From NCBI GenBank assembly GCA_020355985.1, contig CP070628.1, positions 1,607,342-1,617,485 of the forward strand: a stretch of DNA of 10,144 nucleotides, given 5' to 3'. The stretch comes from Nitrospirota bacterium (lineage in GTDB: Bacteria; Nitrospirota; Nitrospiria; Nitrospirales; UBA8639). Shown in pieces: positions 6,302 to 10,144 of this stretch. The notes beneath the pieces are model-generated. The model was not told the DNA's origin, ran no database searches, and saw nothing but the letters and a program-made list of their open reading frames with translations. Made by a program: the position numbers and the translations under genes. Within the stretch, counting starts at the first letter, position 1. Each line of letters starts with the position of its first letter.

Positions 6302-6645
6302 CTTACCTAGCGGACCCCTTTTTTACCCTGCTTGAAAGGGGCCTGCCGCCTTCGTTTCTCCTTCCACTCTAATCATTTTCCGTGCCTTTGCCTTCGTGTT
6401 TTCTTTTCATGGGGTACCTATTTTTTAGGGCAACAACCGCTATTCTGCAAGATCTGAGACTAAGAAGGCTTAATCCTCTCTAATTAGAAATTACCTTTTT
6501 GCCCAATCCTTTTATTTCCTCTTCTTCCTCACCGAAGAAATAGCCTAGTTCATGAACGTCGCCTATAGCAGGCTGATGAAATTCTCTCATTGAAACACAA
6601 GGCCTTTTAACAGATTGCCATCCGGACTCACAGAAAGAGAGCCCT
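6302..6645. other. Gene-free stretch between lipoprotein and TraB-like gene
   Basis: All frames are broken into short pieces and none has a coding look. It holds a CCCCTTT/AAAGGGG hairpin at its left end, pyrimidine-rich strings around 6351-6420 and 6500-6530, and a 10-bp palindrome TCTAATTAGA at 6479-6488. I find no convincing promoter; TTGAAA at 6590-6595 has no acceptable -10 at the right distance. No tRNA cloverleaf or IS end was recognised. Confidence 0.6.
6312..6343 (+). terminator. Hairpin after the lipoprotein gene, possible terminator
   Basis: CCCCTTT at 6315-6321 pairs with AAAGGGG at 6335-6341, and GG (6312-6313) can extend the stem with CC (6342-6343) around a bulged A. The loop is 13 nt. 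It starts 11 bp after the TAG of the lipoprotein gene, the right place for a terminator. The sequence behind it (TGCCGCCTTCG) has no proper T-run, so if it works it is weak or acts with another factor. Confidence 0.35.
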
Positions 6646-7581
6646 ATGACCTACCCGCATCATTTACACCAGACACATTGGATTAGCAGGTTACTGATTT
6701 GCCTATTGGCTTTGGTACTGCCTGGAATCGCCCACAGTCAGGTGGTGGGGAATGGGTATAACAATAGTCTCATTTATAAGATTCAGTCTGACACCAACAC
6801 GGTGTATCTCTTGGGATCAATCCATGTCTTAGCGGAAGAATATTATCCACTGACCAGAGCGTTTTCATACGCCTATTTCAATTCTCAGAAAGTGGTGTTT
6901 GAAATTGACCCTGAGATTCTCTTCTCCCCCGCAGCTGCGAAAAAAAGTGAAAAATACTACATGCTTCAAAAGGGTCAAACGCTCAAAACCGTTCTCTCAC
7001 CCAGCACCTATCACCTATTAAAAAGTAAATTACAACCCTTGGGGATAGATATGAAACGGGTGCAGAAACTCAAGCCATGGGTGGTGTATTTGACCATGAG
7101 TGGAAAATTTGATTCGTCAATGGAGTTTCGCCCGGATCTAGGGATTGAGAACTATTTCTATCAAAAAGCCAAAGATGCAGGTAAACCGACAGGTGGACTG
7201 GAAACTGTTCAAGATCAAATAGAGGTCTTTGATACGCTTCCCATGAAGGTACAAGAGGCCATGCTGAAGGAATCGTTAGCAATTACAAGTTCCAAAAAAC
7301 GAAAACAGGCATTTCTACATATGGTGAAATCATGGCATCAGGGGAATTTGGAAGGCCTCGAAGAATTGGTGGAAACCATGAAAACTTATCCTCTGTTCTA
7401 TGAAAACCTCTTAGTCCAACGAAACAAAAACTGGGTGCCACAAATTGAGAACTTCTTAACGGAAAAGAAAAATGTGCTCGTCATCGTTGGAGCCGCTCAT
7501 TTACCTGGCGAAGATGGTCTTCTCACTTTGCTGGCAGAAAAAGGCTACGAGCTTCAGCGAGTTTCCTATGTCATGCCCTAA
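6646..7581 (+). CDS. Secreted TraB/GumN-family protein
   Basis: A 311-residue protein with a Sec signal peptide: residues 14-29 form the hydrophobic core and AHS-Q at 29-32 is a good cleavage site. The family marks are present at both ends. GSIH at 57-60 is in VYLLGSIHVLAEEYYPL, Glu87 in VVFEIDPE follows it, and GAAH at 282-285 is in VIVGAAHLPGEDGLL. The centre has RPDLGIENYFYQKAKDAGK and GGLETVQDQIEVF, also typical. These GxxH and Glu positions are thought to form a metal-dependent, protease-like site in the Tiki/TraB/PrgY superfamily, but bacterial GumN-type members have no settled function. Length is normal for the family. ATG 6646 is preceded by a weak purine-rich GAGAG. It is isolated from its left neighbour by about 340 bp and converges on the dehydrogenase gene 25 bp away. 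Confidence 0.88.
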   Translation: MTYPHHLHQTHWISRLLICLLALVLPGIAHSQVVGNGYNNSLIYKIQSDTNTVYLLGSIHVLAEEYYPLTRAFSYAYFNSQKVVFEIDPEILFSPAAAKKSEKYYMLQKGQTLKTVLSPSTYHLLKSKLQPLGIDMKRVQKLKPWVVYLTMSGKFDSSMEFRPDLGIENYFYQKAKDAGKPTGGLETVQDQIEVFDTLPMKVQEAMLKESLAITSSKKRKQAFLHMVKSWHQGNLEGLEELVETMKTYPLFYENLLVQRNKNWVPQIENFLTEKKNVLVIVGAAHLPGEDGLLTLLAEKGYELQRVSYVMP

Positions 7582-7606
7582 CCCTACAACGCAACAGGCT
7601 TCCTCC

Positions 7607-8419
7607 TCACTGTCGATAGGCCTCTTCCACCCCTTTTCGAGCCATCCCATCAATGACTTGGGGAAAACATAGCTTCACCCATCGTCCCAATTTCCCTCTC
7701 ATGGATGTCACGACAAAGCGTTTGCGCCGAGCCATAGCTTTAACAATAATGTTGGAGCAAGCCTCCGCACTAAGATAGTTTCCATGATCCTGAAGTAGCC
7801 GACCAAGCGGTTTTCCATCGGCTCCAAGACTTCGTTGATGGATTTCGGACTGGACAAAATCTGGAGCAACAATCGTTACACTCACTCCCGTTCCTGCCAG
7901 CTCAATGCGTAAAGACTCAAAAAAACCATTCATCGCATGTTTGCTGGCACAATAGACTGCATGAGAAGGGACACCCGTCAAACTCGCGACACTAGAAATC
8001 GCTACAATCCGACCTTGCGTTTCCTTGAGAAATGGCAACGCAAATTTCGTACAATACACACTTCCCAAAAAATTCACGTCCATGATGTGTTGAAAGCGAG
8101 ACACATCTTGGGCATTCTCTACCGTCGACCACATCGACATACCCGCGTTGTTCACCAGCACGTCGATCTTAGAAAACTTGGAAATGGTGGATTGAATCAT
8201 CCCCAAACAGGCCTGTGGATTGGACACGTCCGTCGGAACCACGAGAGTAGAGGCCCCCAATGTCTCGCAGTGTTTTGCCACCTCCTCTAATCGATGGCCA
8301 TCCCTTGCGACTAAGACAAGGTGAGGAGCCTGTGGCGCCAACAGATACGCCAAGGCCTTACCAATACCAGAAGAAGCTCCGGTAATAATGATAACCTGTT
8401 GAGCCCAGGTCTTTGGCAT
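7607..8419 (-). CDS. Short-chain dehydrogenase/reductase (classical SDR)
   Basis: An NAD(P)-dependent oxidoreductase of 270 residues. The Rossmann glycine motif TGASSGIG is at 13-20. An arginine at 39 (VLVARD), at the end of the second strand, suggests NADPH preference. NNAG is at 90-93, and the catalytic set is Asn116, Ser143, Tyr156 and Lys160 (YCASK). The C-terminal part, with RRKRFVV and LGRWVKLCFPQVIDGMARKG (about 231-263), is a basic, partly hydrophobic tail seen in a subgroup of membrane-associated SDRs. The substrate is unknown. The start is well supported by AAGGAGG on the minus strand at 8432-8426, 6 nt before the ATG. The gene stands alone on this strand, divergent from the deaminase gene with 176 bp between them. 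Confidence 0.95.
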   Translation of the reverse strand: MPKTWAQQVIIITGASSGIGKALAYLLAPQAPHLVLVARDGHRLEEVAKHCETLGASTLVVPTDVSNPQACLGMIQSTISKFSKIDVLVNNAGMSMWSTVENAQDVSRFQHIMDVNFLGSVYCTKFALPFLKETQGRIVAISSVASLTGVPSHAVYCASKHAMNGFFESLRIELAGTGVSVTIVAPDFVQSEIHQRSLGADGKPLGRLLQDHGNYLSAEACSNIIVKAMARRKRFVVTSMRGKLGRWVKLCFPQVIDGMARKGVEEAYRQ

Positions 8420-8595
8420 CGCACCCCTCCTTAAATCTTTTAATAACCCATTCTTACTGTTACAATTTTTTGGGTAAGGTTAGCACGAGTCCGTGAGTCA
8501 TCAAAGAAAGAAAAATGATGAATTCCATCAGACCGTTTATCCGAACCGGCAGCTATATGCTCTTTCTTGTATGAACGGATGCCCAACGCAAAACC

Positions 8596-9192
8596 ATGCA
8601 AACGACCCCAAACGCCTTCCCCAGATTTCAACTTGCATTGCCTGCCTGGATAAATGACTTTCTTGGGCAACAGCCCCAAACCTTTACAACGCCCGAAGCA
8701 CGCATGAACCTCGTGATCACACTGGCTCAACTCAATGTCCAACGGGGCACTGGAGGGCCATTCGGAGCAGGAGTATTTCGAACAGACACCCATCAATTGG
8801 TTGCACCAGGTGTGAACCTCGTTCTGACTTCACACAGTTCCATCGCCCATGCGGAGATTGTCGCCATCATGATAGCCCAACAAACACTTGGAGGGTATGA
8901 CTTAGGCGCAGCTGAACCTCCACCTCATGAACTCGTCACCAGTTGTGAACCTTGCACCATGTGCCTCGGAGCCATTTGCTGGTCAGGTGTTCGACATCTG
9001 ATATGTGGGGCCCGGGGAAGCGATGCCGAAGCGGTGGGCTTTGATGAAGGCCCCAAGCCTGCCAATTGGGTCACCGAACTTGAGCAGAGAGGGATCACGG
9101 TGACCCTAGATATTGCGCGAGACAAGGCATCCTCTGTGTTACAGCAATATATCCAAAACGGCGGAGAGGTGTATAACAGCCGGCAAGGATAA
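8596..9192 (+). CDS. Zinc-dependent nucleoside/guanine deaminase (cytidine deaminase superfamily)
   Basis: A 198-residue deaminase of the CDA/TadA fold. The active site is complete: His85-Ala-Glu87 (IAHAEIVAI), with the glutamate as proton shuttle, and Cys120 and Cys123 in SCEPCTMCLGAICWSG (116-131). GGPFGAGVF (53-61) is the usual substrate-loop region. The C-terminus, with GFDEGPKPANW and a GGEVYN ending, is like guanine-deaminase-type or general nucleoside deaminases rather than TadA, which is shorter. Likely reaction: hydrolytic removal of an amino group from a purine or related base, with release of ammonia. ATG 8596 is the first start after an in-frame TGA at 8572-8574; no good ribosome site precedes it. 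ATG 8704 is an alternative but would remove the N-terminal LPAWINDF segment that relatives have. The kinase gene follows after 47 bp. Confidence 0.9.
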   Translation: MQTTPNAFPRFQLALPAWINDFLGQQPQTFTTPEARMNLVITLAQLNVQRGTGGPFGAGVFRTDTHQLVAPGVNLVLTSHSSIAHAEIVAIMIAQQTLGGYDLGAAEPPPHELVTSCEPCTMCLGAICWSGVRHLICGARGSDAEAVGFDEGPKPANWVTELEQRGITVTLDIARDKASSVLQQYIQNGGEVYNSRQG

Positions 9193-9210
9193 TCAATAGT
9201 GAACCTTCTG

Positions 9211-9231
9211 CTCCTTTCCACCCTTCAGGAG
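9211..9231 (+). promoter_or_regulatory. Ribosome site of the kinase gene inside a small hairpin
   Basis: AGGAG at 9227-9231 lies 8 nt before ATG 9240 and is the ribosome site. CTCCT at 9211-9215 is its exact complement, separated by 11 nt. Pairing would hide the site, but five base pairs is a weak stem and the match could be chance. Confidence 0.3.
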
Positions 9232-9239
9232 AAACTCGA

Positions 9240-10070
9240 ATGACTCAAAAACGAAAAAATACAAACGCTTCACACTCAACCATCACCCTCGCCATTGATA
9301 TTGGTGGATCGGGGATCAAAGGCATCCTTCTGAATCCGTCCGGTCAACCGGTGACGGAACGCATTCGGATTGCTACACCTCAACCGGCCACGCCACAGGC
9401 CATCGTGCCCGTCATCTCGGAAATCGCCAAAAGTCTTGGCCGATTTAATCGAGTCTCGGTGGGCTTTCCCGGCGTCATCCAGCAAGGACGGGTGAAGACC
9501 GCCCCGAATTTAGATCCTTCTTGGCCTGGGACTAATCTTGTTGGAGAACTGAAACGCCGACTCAAAAAGCCCGTCCGCGCGGCGAATGATGCAGACGTGC
9601 AGGGCTATGGAGCAATCAAAGGCCAAGGATCAGAACTTGTCATTACTTTGGGAACCGGGTTTGGAACTGCGCTATTTATAAAGGGACACCTCGTGCCTAA
9701 TTTGGAAATTGCCCACCATCCTTTTAGAAAGCGCCAAACATACGAAGTGCAATTGGGAGCCAATGCCCTAAAGACAGTAGGGAAAAAAAGATGGAATCTA
9801 CGTCTAGCCAAAGCGATTCAGCTATTAGATCGAGTGATCAATTTCGACCATCTGTACATAGGCGGAGGAAATGCTAAAAAGGTGACCATTGCTTTGCCAT
9901 CGCATGCCACGATAGTCTCCAACACCGCCGGTCTCCTGGGAGGAATAGCACTCTGGGCCGATCCCAATGTCAGCCTTCCACATACGACTAAGGACCCTGG
10001 CAAAGGAACCGCACGAAAAGGAGTTCCTAGAAGAAAGCCATCAAAAACTCTGAAGAAAAAAAGGCCATGA
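9240..10070 (+). CDS. ppgK: ROK-family kinase, polyphosphate glucokinase-like, with basic C-terminal tail
   Basis: A 276-residue sugar kinase that probably phosphorylates glucose at C6 using polyphosphate and/or ATP in the cytoplasm. Features are the phosphate-binding loop AIDIGGSGIKG (18-28), VGFPGVI (74-80), the catalytic Asp117 in AANDADVQGYG (114-124), GTGFGTALF (138-146), and IGGGNAKKV (207-215). NTAGLLGGIALW (228-239) closes the fold. The zinc cluster CxCGxxGC of ordinary ROK kinases is absent; its place is taken by LEIAHHPFRKRQTYEVQLG (155-173), a mark of the polyphosphate-glucokinase-like branch. Residues 246-276 are a tail dense in Lys and Arg without acidic runs, which could bind polyphosphate or nucleic acid. 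The start is supported by AGGAG 8 nt upstream. Strict ATP-dependent ROK glucokinase is the alternative, so the symbol is tentative. Confidence 0.85.
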   Translation: MTQKRKNTNASHSTITLAIDIGGSGIKGILLNPSGQPVTERIRIATPQPATPQAIVPVISEIAKSLGRFNRVSVGFPGVIQQGRVKTAPNLDPSWPGTNLVGELKRRLKKPVRAANDADVQGYGAIKGQGSELVITLGTGFGTALFIKGHLVPNLEIAHHPFRKRQTYEVQLGANALKTVGKKRWNLRLAKAIQLLDRVINFDHLYIGGGNAKKVTIALPSHATIVSNTAGLLGGIALWADPNVSLPHTTKDPGKGTARKGVPRRKPSKTLKKKRP

Positions 10071-10096
10071 CACTCATAAACGGCTTAACGCCCAAA

Positions 10097-10144
10097 TTAC
10101 TCCACGACAAGATGTGCCCCACCTTCGTCCCAAGGAAAAGCGCC
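10097..10144 (-). CDS. Possible 3' end of a convergent gene (partial)
   Basis: On the minus strand a frame is open from the window edge to a TAA at 10099-10097 and would end the protein in GAFPWDEGGAHLVVE. The residue mix looks natural and the stop lies 26 bp from the kinase stop, a normal convergent gap. The piece is too short to name. The competing plus-strand reading, from ATG 10067 overlapping the kinase stop as ATGA, is also open to the edge (26 residues) but its composition is less protein-like and it has no ribosome site. Confidence 0.35.
   Translation of the reverse strand, partial: GAFPWDEGGAHLVVE

Noticed and set aside
6479..6488. Palindrome TCTAATTAGA as an operator
   Set aside because: A single 10-bp AT-rich palindrome in a gene-free region is expected by chance, and no promoter could be placed near it.
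8440..8796. 118-codon minus-strand open frame between the dehydrogenase and deaminase genes
   Set aside because: Most of it is opposite the conserved deaminase N-terminal half, and its residue composition is not protein-like.
10067..10144. Plus-strand gene starting at ATG 10067 overlapping the kinase stop
   Set aside because: It is open to the edge and has the ATGA form, but there is no ribosome site and the convergent minus-strand reading has better residue composition. It cannot be excluded without more sequence.

Overview
The window is bacterial chromosome with dense, mostly co-directional genes, base composition near half G+C by eye, and a Gram-negative protein set: periplasmic adaptor, lipoprotein, Sec signal peptide and a MacAB-type exporter. 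The style of several proteins (a polyphosphate-glucokinase-like ROK kinase, a CPBP-type membrane protein, an RNase Z-like MBL protein, DUF6941- and DUF3147-like small proteins) reminds me of Nitrospirota, possibly a marine Nitrospira-type lineage. This is a guess from family resemblance; no rRNA or other taxonomic marker is present.

Layout. Positions 1-66 may hold the tail of an upstream gene. Positions 108-3274 encode a three-gene MacA/MacB-type exporter: periplasmic adaptor, LolD/MacB-type ATPase, and FtsX-type permease, with ATPase and permease on separate polypeptides. Positions 3340-5829 continue on the same strand with four tightly packed genes: a CPBP-family membrane protein with eroded protease motifs, an RNase Z-like metallo-beta-lactamase-fold hydrolase, a small four-helix membrane protein (DUF3147/GlpM-like) and a DUF6941-like soluble protein. 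Two 4-bp ATGA overlaps and a 2-bp gap tie these together, so 108-5829 is probably one transcription unit or two closely coupled ones.

A short lipoprotein gene (5939-6301) with its own strong ribosome site follows, then a gene-free stretch of about 340 bp, then a secreted TraB/GumN-family protein (6646-7581). This converges on a minus-strand short-chain dehydrogenase (7607-8419). From 8596 rightwards lie a zinc nucleoside deaminase (8596-9192) and a ROK-family polyphosphate-glucokinase-like kinase with a strongly basic tail (9240-10070). A convergent gene may end at the right edge.

How the genes work together. The exporter trio is the only clear functional complex. The four-gene block behind it pairs an integral-membrane CPBP protein, a nuclease-fold enzyme, a small membrane protein and a soluble DUF protein. 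I know no described pathway with this set, and it is the best candidate here for an uncharacterised system, although ordinary operon drift could also explain it. The remaining genes look like housekeeping or accessory metabolism. There are no rRNA or tRNA genes, CRISPR arrays, insertion sequences or integrases that I can support.
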